A DNA stretch of 64,000 nucleotides from JAICLK01 sp963742655 (lineage in GTDB: Bacteria > Patescibacteriota > Saccharimonadia > Saccharimonadales > UBA4665): positions 1 to 64,000 of the forward strand of contig CAVUMM010000006.1 of the NCBI GenBank assembly GCA_963742655.1, given 5' to 3'. A program made the translations under genes and the position numbers. Position 1 is the first letter of the stretch; each line of letters opens with the position of its first letter. Shown here in pieces: positions 1 to 8,396 of the stretch. The notes beneath the pieces were generated by a model. That model saw nothing but the letters and a program-made list of their open reading frames with translations. It was not told the DNA's origin and searched no databases.

Positions 1-16
1 TTATGGCTAAAACTGA

Positions 17-472
17 GACAGTATTGCCGCCATAGACAAAATTGCCCATGCAACCGACATTCTTAAGAAAGCCGGCGTTATGGCTGTCATCATTTTTACG
101 CTCGTGTCTATGCTGATAATTTTTAACACCATTCAAATGGCCATTTTTAATCGCCGCGACGAGTTGACAATTATGCGTCTGCTGGGCGCCAGTACGTGGT
201 ACATTCGCGGCCCGTTCGTTGTGGAAAGTGTTATTTACGGCATTTTGTCGGCAGCTGTTTCCATCGCAATCATTGATGTGCTATTTGTAGTTTCGTCATC
301 CACACTGCAGGCGAGCAGCTTGGGGCTGCTCGATATCGGATACGCTAACACGTATTTTCACCATAATTTCTTGGAACTCTTGACATTACAGCTGGCTGTC
401 GGCATAGTAATTGGAGCCGTTTCGTCCATTATTGCCACACGGCGCTATCTGAAATTCAAGACAATAAAGTAA
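17..472 (+). CDS. ftsX: Cell division protein FtsX, C-terminal part (partial)
   Basis: Membrane subunit of the FtsEX ABC-type complex, which activates septal wall hydrolases. Visible are three hydrophobic segments. The first contains the FtsX signature run ending IFNTIQMAIFNRRDE, followed by MRLLGAS and a final helix before the basic tail RRYLKFKTIK. The gene starts outside the window. The reading frame is open only from base 17, because in-frame stops lie at 8-10 and 14-16. FtsX-like residues (MAKTETVLPP) continue in another frame from base 3, so a one-base break near base 30-35 is likely. The next gene encodes a PcsB-like hydrolase, the usual FtsX partner in Gram-positives. Confidence 0.8.
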   Translation, partial: DSIAAIDKIAHATDILKKAGVMAVIIFTLVSMLIIFNTIQMAIFNRRDELTIMRLLGASTWYIRGPFVVESVIYGILSAAVSIAIIDVLFVVSSSTLQASSLGLLDIGYANTYFHHNFLELLTLQLAVGIVIGAVSSIIATRRYLKFKTIK

Positions 473-478
473 CTTCAG

Positions 479-599
479 GGACCTTCACAAAACGGTACAT
501 TTCGGGCGAAGCCCTGCGCTCCGATGCTCACGTACTGACAAGTACGCTCCGCTTCGGTGCTCGAACTTCATCCCAAACTGCACCATTCTGTGAAGGTCC
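479..599. repeat. Long imperfect inverted repeat after ftsX
   Basis: The outer arms GGACCTTCACA (479-489) and TGTGAAGGTCC (589-599) are exact and extend to about 20 bp if G-U pairs are allowed. Inside lies a second hairpin, CGTACT-gaca-AGTACG (531-546), followed by CTCCGCTTCGGTGCTCG. The element could act as a transcription terminator or processing site between ftsX and the hydrolase, although no T-run follows. A related hairpin set occurs at 5951-6035. Confidence 0.6.
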
Positions 600-712
600 G
601 ACCCGTCCGACTCTCTGAAATAAAAACTTAATATAAACCATTAAGAGGGGTAATTTACAAGCCATGACAACGCATGTTATTATTAGGTTAGCCAAAGCGA
701 AATAAAAACGTT

Positions 713-1892
713 ATGAAAAAGTATTACAACCGCTGGCTACTCAAGGTGGTGCGAAATCTAAAAAACGCGCCAGTGCTTGTTATAGCCGTTTTACTGGTGG
801 CGGGTAGTGTATCGGTCGGCGTGGTGCACGCCAGCATCCAAAGTCAAATCGACGCGCTTAATGCGAAAGACACGCAGGCGCTCGGCAATCTTAACGATCT
901 GCAGCTGCAAGCCAAAAATTATCAGGACGCCATCCATAAGTTAGAGGCCGAAATCAACGCTGTGCAGGCTGCCATCAATGCCAGCGAGGCAAAACAAGCG
1001 CAACTGCAGACGCAAATCAATCTGAACCAGCTGAAGCTCAATCAGCAAAAGAAAGTGCTCGGTGAAGACCTGAAGTCAATGTATGTCGGCGGCCAGATGA
1101 CAACGGTGGAGATGCTTGCTACCAGCAAAAACCTCAGTGATTTCGTTGATGCCGAAACGTATGGCAGCGCTGTGCAAAATAAGATTCAGAATACACTCAA
1201 CCAGATTACTGCTTTGCAGAACGAGCTACGGGCGCAGCAAAGTCAAGTTCAGCAATTGCTCGCTACGCAACAGACTCCAGCAGGATCGCTTGTCCAGTGA
1301 CAGGTCAGAACAGAATCAGTTGTTGGGCATGAACCAAAACCAGCAATCCAATTACAATCATCAAATAGCTGCCAACGAGCGCAAGATCAGCGCGTTAGAG
1401 GCACAACAGGCTGCCATCAACGCCAGCGATTCAACCCAAATCAACATCCCGCCCAGCAGCAGCGGGGCCGGCGGCGCGTGTGATGTCGGCTACGGCAACG
1501 GCGGTTACCCGATTAAGTGGTGCAGCGCGCCGCAAGATACCATACCGACTATTCCATACAGCGGCGACCCGATCAACCGTGAGTGTACGTCGTTCGCCTA
1601 TTGGTACTTCAACAGCGTGGAAGGCAAGCCGCTGCACGTGTACGGCAACGCCAAAGATTGGGCATACACCGCCGATCGTCCCGTTGACCAAACGCCATCA
1701 GTCGGTGCTATCGGTGTTAAAACGGCCGGGCCGTTCGGGCATGTGGTGATCGTCGTAGCCAAAGCCGGCCAAAGTTACGGCGGCATAACCGTTCCCTCTG
1801 GCGACGTGCTCACCATGAGCATGAACTATGATTACCAGGGGCACTTCCATTACAGTGAGTACGCGGTAGGAAGCTTGTATTACATTCATTAA
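713..1892 (+). pseudogene. PcsB-like coiled-coil/CHAP peptidoglycan hydrolase, frameshifted
   Basis: The N-terminal part (frame of 713, stop at 1298-1300) has a signal/anchor segment around residues 20-40, then a long Gln/Asn/Ala-rich coiled coil like that of PcsB. The C-terminal part is read in the next frame (open to 1892) and holds a CHAP amidase domain. Its likely catalytic Cys is at 1584-1586 in RECTSFAYWYF and its His at 1740-1742 in FGHVVIV. The two parts join naturally if one base is removed around 1270-1285 (ATQQT to DRLSSD). Position directly after ftsX supports a role as the FtsEX-activated septum-splitting hydrolase. Either the base is a sequencing/assembly error or the gene is broken; all conserved residues are intact, which favours error or recent damage. 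Confidence 0.78.
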
Positions 1893-2011
1893 TGCAATTT
1901 TGTAGATCTTTAGCTAAAGCTTAAGCCTTCAGTTGGTCTGCAGCAATTGTCCGGTATAATACCTAATTAATAGAAAAAGCTTATTTAAGTGTCTGGTGCG
2001 ATTGCTATTGT

Positions 2012-3241
2012 ATGATTCAAAAAGAAAAGTTTAAACGGGTTCAAAAAATTGCGGCTCAACAAAAAGGCGCATTATTGCGCATCGGCATCGGCGTAATAGC
2101 CGGCATGCTGATTTTCGCACTCGGGATTGGTGTGGGTGACGGGCGGATTACCGTTGGTCATCAGGGGTCGAATGGCAATCTGCCAAATTCGCTGGATTTC
2201 GCAAGCGTGAACCAGGTCTACCAAGAATTGAAGGATAATTATGACGGCACGTTAACGAAAAGTCAGTTGATCGACGGCTTGAACGAAGGCTTGGCGCAAG
2301 CCACGGGCGATCCGTATACCGAGTATTTCAACGCCAAGGACGCCACGGCGTTTAACGATGAACTCAATAATTCATTCAGCGGTATCGGTGCCCAGCTTGG
2401 GCAGGACTCGAGCAGTAGCCTGGAAGTCATCGCGCCAATCAAAGGTACACCGGCGGCAAAAGCAGGATTAGAGCCAAAAGATCTCATAACCGAAATTGAC
2501 GGGCAAACCACCAGCGGATTGTCGACCGACGCGGCCGTGAATAAAATCCGCGGCCCGGCCGGCACGAAAGTCACGCTGACCGTCGTCCGCAATCACTCGC
2601 AGACGCTCCATTTTACGATCACGCGCAGCGATATTCAGCTGCCGAGCGTCACGTCAAAAATATTGGACGGCAATATCGGCTATCTGCAAATAAGTACGTT
2701 CTCTAACGATACTGGAAAACTTGCCCGGCAAGCGGCCCAAAAATTCAAAGCGGCACAAGTTAACGGGGTGATTCTTGACTTACGGGATAATCCGGGCGGG
2801 CTGGTTGACGCGGCGGTCAATGTCTCGAGCCTGTGGCTGCCTGAGGGCAAAATCATCATGCAGGAAAAGCGGGGCAGCGTCGTGGAGCAGTCATATAACG
2901 CAACCGGGAATGACGTATTGCACGGAGTGCCGACGGTCGTGCTGGTGAACGATGGCAGCGCTTCGGCATCCGAAATTACCGCCGGAGCATTGCATGACAA
3001 CGGAGCTGCCCGAATTATCGGTACCAAGACGTACGGCAAGGGGGTCGTGCAGCAGATTATCAATCTGTCCGGAGGCGCCGAACTGAAAGTGACTATCGCC
3101 AGCTGGTATCGCCCGAACGGACAGAACATCAATAAAAAAGGCATCACACCCGACCAAACCGTACAGCTAAACGGCGCTGATGCCAAAGCCGGCAACGACA
3201 CGCAATTGCAGGCAGCAGAGTCTTACCTAAAAAATCAGTAG
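2012..3241 (+). CDS. ctpA: C-terminal processing peptidase, S41 family (CtpA/CtpB-like)
   Basis: Membrane-anchored serine protease acting outside the membrane on cell-envelope proteins. An N-terminal transmembrane anchor (about residues 24-44) is followed by a PDZ domain (about 110-190, with GIGAQLG and the GLEPKDLI loop). The tail-specific protease core has the nucleophile in NDGSASASE and the general-base lysine in GTKTYGKG. The length of 409 aa is normal. It lies after the FtsX/PcsB pair, as ctpA often does in Gram-positive bacteria, which suggests control of wall hydrolase levels. ATG at 2012 is the only sensible start, but no clear ribosome-binding site is visible. Confidence 0.93.
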   Translation: MIQKEKFKRVQKIAAQQKGALLRIGIGVIAGMLIFALGIGVGDGRITVGHQGSNGNLPNSLDFASVNQVYQELKDNYDGTLTKSQLIDGLNEGLAQATGDPYTEYFNAKDATAFNDELNNSFSGIGAQLGQDSSSSLEVIAPIKGTPAAKAGLEPKDLITEIDGQTTSGLSTDAAVNKIRGPAGTKVTLTVVRNHSQTLHFTITRSDIQLPSVTSKILDGNIGYLQISTFSNDTGKLARQAAQKFKAAQVNGVILDLRDNPGGLVDAAVNVSSLWLPEGKIIMQEKRGSVVEQSYNATGNDVLHGVPTVVLVNDGSASASEITAGALHDNGAARIIGTKTYGKGVVQQIINLSGGAELKVTIASWYRPNGQNINKKGITPDQTVQLNGADAKAGNDTQLQAAESYLKNQ

Positions 3242-3263
3242 TACAAATGTTGCTAAGAATACG

Positions 3264-3302
3264 TTGACTTGCACGTTGGCATAAGCGTAGTATTGGTACA
3301 AT
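3264..3302 (+). promoter_or_regulatory. Possible pyrG promoter
   Basis: TTGACT (3264-3269) with TAGTAT (3288-3293) gives an 18-nt spacer. An overlapping pair TTGGCA (3276-3281) and TACAAT (3297-3302) has a short 15-nt spacer. Either could drive pyrG; the choice cannot be made by eye. Confidence 0.35.
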
Positions 3303-3331
3303 AAGTTTTGAGAGGGACTTACCTTAATATT

Positions 3332-4987
3332 ATGGTTAAACCGACGAAGTACATATTTATCTCCGGCGGAGTTATCTCCGGTATTGGCAAGGGCATTACA
3401 TCGGCGTCAATTGCGCGCCTCCTCAAATCAGCCGGCTACAAAGTCGCACCCATCAAAGTCGAAAATTATCTCAACCTCGACGCGGGCACCATCAATCCGA
3501 TCGAACATGGAGACCCGTTTTTATGTGAGGACGGCACCGAGGGCGACATGGATATCGGCACCTACGAAAAGTTCCTGAACCAAACAATGGGTACAGACAA
3601 CTTCGTGACGATGGGCCGGATTTACCAGACGGTTATCGATCGTGAGCGGCGATTCGAGTATCACGGCGAAGATGTCGAAGCGATTCCGTACATCACCGAT
3701 GAAATTACCAGCCGTATCGAAAACGCCGGTAAGGTAAGCGATGCCGACATCATATTGATTGAAATGGGCGGCACGGCCGGTGAATACCAGAATGTCTTTT
3801 ATTACGAAGCCTCACGAATCATGACGCTCAAAAATCCGGGAGATGTCGTTCACGTTCACGTCAGTTACGTGCCTACGCCGTCGCATTTGGGCGAACCGAA
3901 AACTAAGCCGACGCAGCTATCCGTGCGCACATTGAATTCGATGGGCATTCAACCGGATTTCATCGTTGCCCGGTCAGAAAAATATCTGGACAAACGCCGT
4001 CGTGATCGATTTGCCCTGTTCTGCAATATGCACCCGGAAGATATCATTTCCAATCCTGATGTACCGAGCGTCTATGAAGTGCCGCTCAGCATGCATGACC
4101 AGGGGCTCGATAAAAGGATTTTGGAAAAGCTCGGGCTTCCGGTCAAGGGGCCGCGCCTGGCTGAATGGAAACGCTTGGTCGATACCATCAAAGCGCCCAA
4201 GAAAAAGCGCGCGACCATAGCCATCGTCGGCAAATATTTCGGTACCGGCGATTATCAGATCAGAGATTCGTATGCAGCGCTGTTTGATGCGATCGATCAC
4301 GCCAGCTGGCAGGCGGGAGTTGAAGTCGATACAAAATGGATCGCCGCGGAGGAAATTGAAAAAGAAGGCGCTGGTATTATCGGCACGCCGGACGGCATCA
4401 TCGTACCCATCGGTTGGGGCAAGCGCGGATCGGAAGGTATGATCGCGGCTGCGGATTATGCCCGGAAGAAGAAAATTCCCTATCTCGGTCTCTGCTACGG
4501 CATGCAGCTGGCTTGCATAGCCTTTGCCAGGTCGGTACTTGGTTGGAAAGATGCGAACACGGCCGAAGTCGACAAACAGACGAAACATCCGGTCGTGTAC
4601 TTGATTCCATCACAAAAAGAGTTGATGGAGCGTCGCTCATACGGCGGCACCATGCGGCTCGGCGGTTGGGAAGCCATAGTACAGAAGGGAACTAAGGCGT
4701 ACGACCTGTATGACATGGGCGATGGTTTTATTAACAAGGCCAAAGGTTTGACTAGCGAGCGTCATAGGCATCGATATGAGTTCAACAACGAATTTGCTAA
4801 AGATTTCGAAAAGGCCGGGTTGGTGATAAGTGCTCGATCGGTCCAAGAAGGTTTAGTAGAGATTGTCGAAATTCCGGATCATCCTTTTTACATTGGTACG
4901 CAAGGCCACCCCGAATACAAGAGCAGCCCTCTGAAACCGCATCCGATTTTCCTGGGATTCATTAATGCGGCCGCAAAGTCAAAATGA
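3332..4987 (+). CDS. pyrG: CTP synthase
   Basis: Makes CTP from UTP, ATP and glutamine in the cytosol. The N-terminal synthase domain starts KYIFISGGVISGIGKG (P-loop-like) and has the CEDGTEGDMDIGTYE region. The C-terminal class I glutaminase has the catalytic Cys in LGLCYGMQ and the His/Glu pair in QGHPEYKSSP. It is 551 aa, close to the usual 540-550. I take the ATG at 3332; an upstream in-frame TTG at 3308 would add eight residues not seen in the family, and the AGAGGG sequence at 3311-3316 fits as ribosome-binding site for 3332. Confidence 0.97.
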   Translation: MVKPTKYIFISGGVISGIGKGITSASIARLLKSAGYKVAPIKVENYLNLDAGTINPIEHGDPFLCEDGTEGDMDIGTYEKFLNQTMGTDNFVTMGRIYQTVIDRERRFEYHGEDVEAIPYITDEITSRIENAGKVSDADIILIEMGGTAGEYQNVFYYEASRIMTLKNPGDVVHVHVSYVPTPSHLGEPKTKPTQLSVRTLNSMGIQPDFIVARSEKYLDKRRRDRFALFCNMHPEDIISNPDVPSVYEVPLSMHDQGLDKRILEKLGLPVKGPRLAEWKRLVDTIKAPKKKRATIAIVGKYFGTGDYQIRDSYAALFDAIDHASWQAGVEVDTKWIAAEEIEKEGAGIIGTPDGIIVPIGWGKRGSEGMIAAADYARKKKIPYLGLCYGMQLACIAFARSVLGWKDANTAEVDKQTKHPVVYLIPSQKELMERRSYGGTMRLGGWEAIVQKGTKAYDLYDMGDGFINKAKGLTSERHRHRYEFNNEFAKDFEKAGLVISARSVQEGLVEIVEIPDHPFYIGTQGHPEYKSSPLKPHPIFLGFINAAAKSK

Positions 4988-5037
4988 CGATAAGTATCAG
5001 CTTGCAAAAGCTGGCAAATTGAGTTAGCGTAATCAGT

Positions 5038-5454
5038 ATGGATTCTTCTGATACTTCTGCGAATAACGTTCCAGGCCAACATCCCAAAAAAATTCTATTT
5101 GTTGAAGACGACGATGCGCTCGCAAATGTATATATTACCCGTCTTCAAGCCGAAGGGCTTGATGTCAAGCGCGTAACCAATGGAGAAGATGCGCTCGTGA
5201 CGGCGCTCGCGTATCACCCGGACTTGGTCTTGCTCGACGTCATGATGCCCAAGGTCAGCGGCTTTGAAGTGCTGGACATTCTACGTAACACGCCTGAAAC
5301 AACGAACTTGACCGTTGTTATGCTTACGGCACTGAGCCAGGAAGCCGACAAAAAGCGCGCCGAAGAACTCGGCGTCGACGATTATCTCGTTAAATCCCAA
5401 GTCGTCATAGCCGACGTAATCGCCCGCATCAAACAACACCTCGGCTTAGCATAG
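5038..5454 (+). CDS. Stand-alone response regulator receiver protein
   Basis: A single CheY-like receiver domain of 138 aa with no output domain. The acidic pocket (VEDDD), phospho-acceptor Asp67 in LLDVMMP, Thr in MLTALS and Lys in LVKS are all present, so it should be phosphorylatable. No sensor kinase lies next to it; the only kinase-like gene in the window (11633) lacks its own histidine. It probably signals by protein-protein contact. The first 16 residues are a flexible extension before the domain. Confidence 0.9.
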   Translation: MDSSDTSANNVPGQHPKKILFVEDDDALANVYITRLQAEGLDVKRVTNGEDALVTALAYHPDLVLLDVMMPKVSGFEVLDILRNTPETTNLTVVMLTALSQEADKKRAEELGVDDYLVKSQVVIADVIARIKQHLGLA

Positions 5455-5640
5455 TCGTCCCGTATATTATTTTATCTAGAAACTCATCTCTTCTTTTGTC
5501 TTAGCCCAAAACTATCCATTACTTTTTCCATAAAAAGTAACAGGATGGTATTTGTTTTATATTCATTTCGGGAGCAAAAGTTATTGAAATAACGCTTCAC
5601 AGCAAAAAAAGAGATTATGAATCGAACCAGAGAGGCGTTT
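5455..5640. other. Intergenic region between convergent genes
   Basis: AT-rich gap between the response regulator and rpmA, which converge here. It holds the palindrome described at 5519-5541 and nothing else I can name. Confidence 0.5.
5519..5541. repeat. Perfect hairpin, copy 1 of a dispersed pair
   Basis: TTACTTTTT-ccat-AAAAAGTAA, followed by C. A second copy with one loop change lies at 10297-10319. Placed between the convergent regulator and rpmA genes, it may end transcription in either direction. Confidence 0.65.
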
Positions 5641-5913
5641 CTATTCGACGGTGACTTCGGTGCGGCGGACTGATTTGCCACTGAAGAGGCGGACTTTGCG
5701 CTGTTGGTATTTCACTACGCCGTCACGCATGGCATGAATGGTGAAATTGCGGCTAAGCATGGTACCTTTGCCGGCGCGCTTGGTCATGCCGACTTGGCGG
5801 ACGATAACCTGGCCGGTTTTGACTGTTTGGCCGCCATAAAGTTTGACCCCGAGGCGTTGGCCGGGGCTGTCGTGGACATTTTTGGCGGTTCCGCCAGCTT
5901 TTACATGTGACAC
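5641..5913 (-). CDS. rpmA: 50S ribosomal protein L27
   Basis: Ribosomal large-subunit protein near the peptidyl-transferase centre. The N-terminal SHVKAGGTAKNVHDSPGQRLG and GGQTVKTGQVIVRQ motifs are typical. The GTG at 5913 is chosen because GGAG lies just upstream and because it gives the family N-terminus and a 90-aa length; the longer open frame upstream has no family match. The usual partner rplU (L21) is absent. There is no sign of a cleavable N-terminal extension of the Firmicute Prp type. Confidence 0.95.
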   Translation of the reverse strand: MSHVKAGGTAKNVHDSPGQRLGVKLYGGQTVKTGQVIVRQVGMTKRAGKGTMLSRNFTIHAMRDGVVKYQQRKVRLFSGKSVRRTEVTVE

Positions 5914-5950
5914 GTTCGCTTCTCCTGCGCGGTGCATTGCCGCGTCAAAT

Positions 5951-6035
5951 CCTGCGCTACTCGCTCACCGTACCTTCGAGTACGGCTCGCTCCGTTGCTC
6001 GGCTTTTCCTTGCACTGCATCCACGCAGGAAAAGC
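5951..6035. repeat. Hairpin cluster upstream of rpmA, related to the ftsX-distal repeat
   Basis: CCGTAC-cttcga-GTACGG (5968-5985) is followed by GCTCGCTCCGTTGCTCGG and then GCTTTTCCT...AGGAAAAGC (6002-6035). The first half mirrors the order and wording of the 510-560 element (CTGCGCT, CTCA, CGTAC palindrome, CGCTCCG, TGCTCG), suggesting two diverged copies of one intergenic palindrome family. Confidence 0.5.
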
Positions 6036-6049
6036 TCTGCTACTTACGC

Positions 6050-7282
6050 TTATCGCTTTGTTAATACGAGCAGTTCGCGGGCGACGATCTGGTCTTCCCG
6101 GTAATAGAGAAGTTCATCGTTGCGAACGTGCTCAAATCTGACACGATTATAGCCTAAATCGCTTACCCGGTCAATAAGGGGTAGATATTTAAATTTACCT
6201 GATGCGGTTTGCCACGCGGGAACAGCCAAGCACAGCCGCGTGCCTGATCTGACTTGGCCGCCAACATTTTGCAGAAATTTTTCGAGAATAACATTACAGG
6301 TGCCGTGAACTTGCGCAAGCTTTTCGGGTGAGGGTACAGTGTTAAACGGCTGGCCTAGATAGATCTCGCTCGCAATAAGATCAACTGGTTGCTGCCAATG
6401 AAATGTGGTGGCATCGCCGCTTGCAAGCTGGTACGTTCCACTAAAATGAAACTTGTTGCCAAGCCAATCGAGATTCGCGCCGCTGTATTCAACCATTCGG
6501 GGCTCTAAATCTGTGCCGTAGGCATTGTAACCGAGCAATAAAGCTTCTTGCAAAATGACGCCAGTGCCGCAAAATGGGTCAAGCAGGCGAGCTTGCTGCG
6601 GATTTTTATTAACAGGGTTATTCGGATCTATGATCGCGCCGACTGGCGGCACGTGTTTACCTGCCAGGTTTACGATAATCTGTGCCAGTTTGGGCGGCAG
6701 CATGCCGACCCGGGAGTCGCGTTTGGGGCGGCCGCGGTCGCGCCATGTATATGATTCGATGTCTTGCTCGGCAACCGTCCGTGAAACAATGGTTTTTGCG
6801 CCATTTCGAACACATACGATTTCGCATCCGACATCACCGATTAGCCGGTTGTGAAGTACCTGGGCGCTATTGAGAGCAGGGGTTTGATTTGGCACCAAAC
6901 GCACCGATCGTCCTCGTCCGCGGATAATATTTTTTACGGTCAGGCCGGCCGCGATAAGCTGCTTTGGTCCGATCTTCAGTCCATACGCGCTTATGCCGAG
7001 CCGAATTTTTCCGTCGGGCAGGTCAGCCAGACGATCAGGCAGTTCTTGTTCCAGTGCTTTTTGGATATCAGGCCACTTGGTCGAGTTAATTTCAAAAAAC
7101 ACTTTGCTGAGCTTGATTGAACCGCCAAGCCGGGCAAAATCTACAGTGCTCGGTTCAACAGCCAGTATCGCCGCTTCGTCACCAATCGGCTCCAGTTTCT
7201 GGGCGCCGTATAAACTTTCCAATTCGGCTAGGCCAAGGCTCGGCTGTCGACCCAGAATAAATAATGATTTCTCCATTGCCAT
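6050..7282 (-). CDS. TRM11-like SAM-dependent RNA methyltransferase
   Basis: Likely methylates a guanosine in tRNA or rRNA. An N-terminal THUMP-like half precedes a Rossmann methyltransferase domain with the SAM loop LLDPFCGTGVILQEALLLG and acidic GTDLEP. The expected (D/N)PPY catalytic motif is replaced by ASEIYLG, so substrate and even activity are uncertain. I take the ATG at 7282 (MAMEKSLF); 7276 is equally possible. TATACT (7294-7299, minus strand) lies 11 nt upstream, divergent from the -10 of the next gene. The gene sits upstream of rpmA on the same strand. Confidence 0.78.
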   Translation of the reverse strand: MAMEKSLFILGRQPSLGLAELESLYGAQKLEPIGDEAAILAVEPSTVDFARLGGSIKLSKVFFEINSTKWPDIQKALEQELPDRLADLPDGKIRLGISAYGLKIGPKQLIAAGLTVKNIIRGRGRSVRLVPNQTPALNSAQVLHNRLIGDVGCEIVCVRNGAKTIVSRTVAEQDIESYTWRDRGRPKRDSRVGMLPPKLAQIIVNLAGKHVPPVGAIIDPNNPVNKNPQQARLLDPFCGTGVILQEALLLGYNAYGTDLEPRMVEYSGANLDWLGNKFHFSGTYQLASGDATTFHWQQPVDLIASEIYLGQPFNTVPSPEKLAQVHGTCNVILEKFLQNVGGQVRSGTRLCLAVPAWQTASGKFKYLPLIDRVSDLGYNRVRFEHVRNDELLYYREDQIVARELLVLTKR

Positions 7283-7321
7283 TCTTAACGCTAAGTATAA
7301 CCTGCCCGGCCACATTTTAGG

Positions 7322-7327
7322 TATAAT
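7322..7327 (+). promoter_or_regulatory. -10 box directly before the flippase-like gene
   Basis: TATAAT followed by 7 nt and the ATG at 7335. Transcription would start at or next to the start codon, giving a leaderless mRNA. Confidence 0.55.
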
Positions 7328-7334
7328 AGGCCAA

Positions 7335-8396
7335 ATGAGCGATCGGGCTTTCCTAAAACAAAACTGGAAACTAATCGTCAACCTGGTGACCATCGTCGCA
7401 TTGGTGGTGCTGATTTTTGCCGTGCGGCATCAGCTCGAAGATACGGTCAAAAATTTTTCAAAAGTAAATGTTTGGGTGCTGCTACTCCTGCTGCCGGTCG
7501 AATGGCTTAATTATCACGCTCAGGCCAAGATGTACGATGGGCTATTTCGGATGGTGGGCAATAAATTGTCATATCGGTTTTTATTTGAAACATCGCTTGA
7601 ACTTAATTTCGTGAACAGCGTATTTCCGAGCGGTGGCGTGTCGGGCATTTCGTACTTCGGCATGCGTATGCGCAACGAGCGTGAAAAAATTACCGGCGGG
7701 CGGGCGACATTGGTGCAGATCGTCAAGCTCGCGCTGTTGTTTTTGTCTTTTGAGATTCTGCTGATAATCGGTTTGATATGCCTTGCGGTAAGCGGTGGAG
7801 TGAATAATTTTGTAATTTTAGTTGCCGGGTCGTTGTCGACGCTGCTCGTCGTCGGGACGTTCGCATTCGTAATGATAATCGGTCATGAGCGACGGATCCA
7901 GGCGACGTTCACGTTTTTGACCCAGGCTGCGAACAGGTTGATCCACATCGTCAGGCCGAAAAATCCCGAAACGATCAGTATGGCGCGGGCCCGTGAGGCT
8001 GTCGACGAACTGCACCGCAATTACAAGCTAATTGAACAGGGATACCGCGAGCTGCGGGGGCCGTTCTGGTGGGCGTTTATTGCCAATGTCGCCGAAGTGG
8101 CGGCGGTGTATGTGGTGTATATTGCGTTCGGGCAATGGGTGAATCCGGGTTCCGTAATCCTGGCGTATTCGATCGCTAATTTTGCCGGTTTGGTATCGGT
8201 GTTGCCCGGTGGTGTTGGGATTTACGAGGCGCTGATGACCGGTGTTCTGGTGGCGACGGGCATTCCGGCGGCGATCAGTCTGCCGGTGACGGTAATGTAC
8301 CGGGTGCTCAATATGTTAATTCAATTGCCGCCGGGGTATTATTTCTATCATCGGACATTACACGGCAAAAATGAAGACGTTCAGACGGCGGTATGA
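7335..8396 (+). CDS. Flippase-like integral membrane protein (UPF0104/LPG-synthase fold)
   Basis: A 353-aa polytopic protein with about eight membrane helices, matching the lysylphosphatidylglycerol synthase transmembrane/YbhN family. Family features seen are FPSGGVSGISYFGMRM near residue 95-110 and the C-terminal SVLPGGVGIYEALM. The family includes lipid flippases and glycolipid-related proteins, so the substrate is unknown; no cytosolic aminoacyl-transferase domain follows. ATG 7335 was chosen because a -10 box lies 7 nt upstream; the longer open frame to 6993 overlaps the divergent gene and is not membrane-like. It overlaps xseA by 4 nt (ATGA), so the two are co-translated. Confidence 0.83.
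   Translation: MSDRAFLKQNWKLIVNLVTIVALVVLIFAVRHQLEDTVKNFSKVNVWVLLLLLPVEWLNYHAQAKMYDGLFRMVGNKLSYRFLFETSLELNFVNSVFPSGGVSGISYFGMRMRNEREKITGGRATLVQIVKLALLFLSFEILLIIGLICLAVSGGVNNFVILVAGSLSTLLVVGTFAFVMIIGHERRIQATFTFLTQAANRLIHIVRPKNPETISMARAREAVDELHRNYKLIEQGYRELRGPFWWAFIANVAEVAAVYVVYIAFGQWVNPGSVILAYSIANFAGLVSVLPGGVGIYEALMTGVLVATGIPAAISLPVTVMYRVLNMLIQLPPGYYFYHRTLHGKNEDVQTAV

Noticed and set aside
1431..1691. Minus-strand ORF of 86 aa
   Set aside because: Antisense to the CHAP domain, which has clear catalytic motifs on the plus strand.
2680..3201. Minus-strand ORF of 173 aa
   Set aside because: Lies fully inside ctpA, Ser/Pro/Cys-rich shadow of a conserved gene.
3974..4588. Minus-strand ORF of 204 aa
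   Set aside because: Mirror of the conserved pyrG coding sequence.
6993..7334. N-terminal extension of the flippase-like gene
   Set aside because: Overlaps the start of the divergent TRM11-like gene, Ser/Arg-rich, and the -10 box sits just before the internal ATG 7335.
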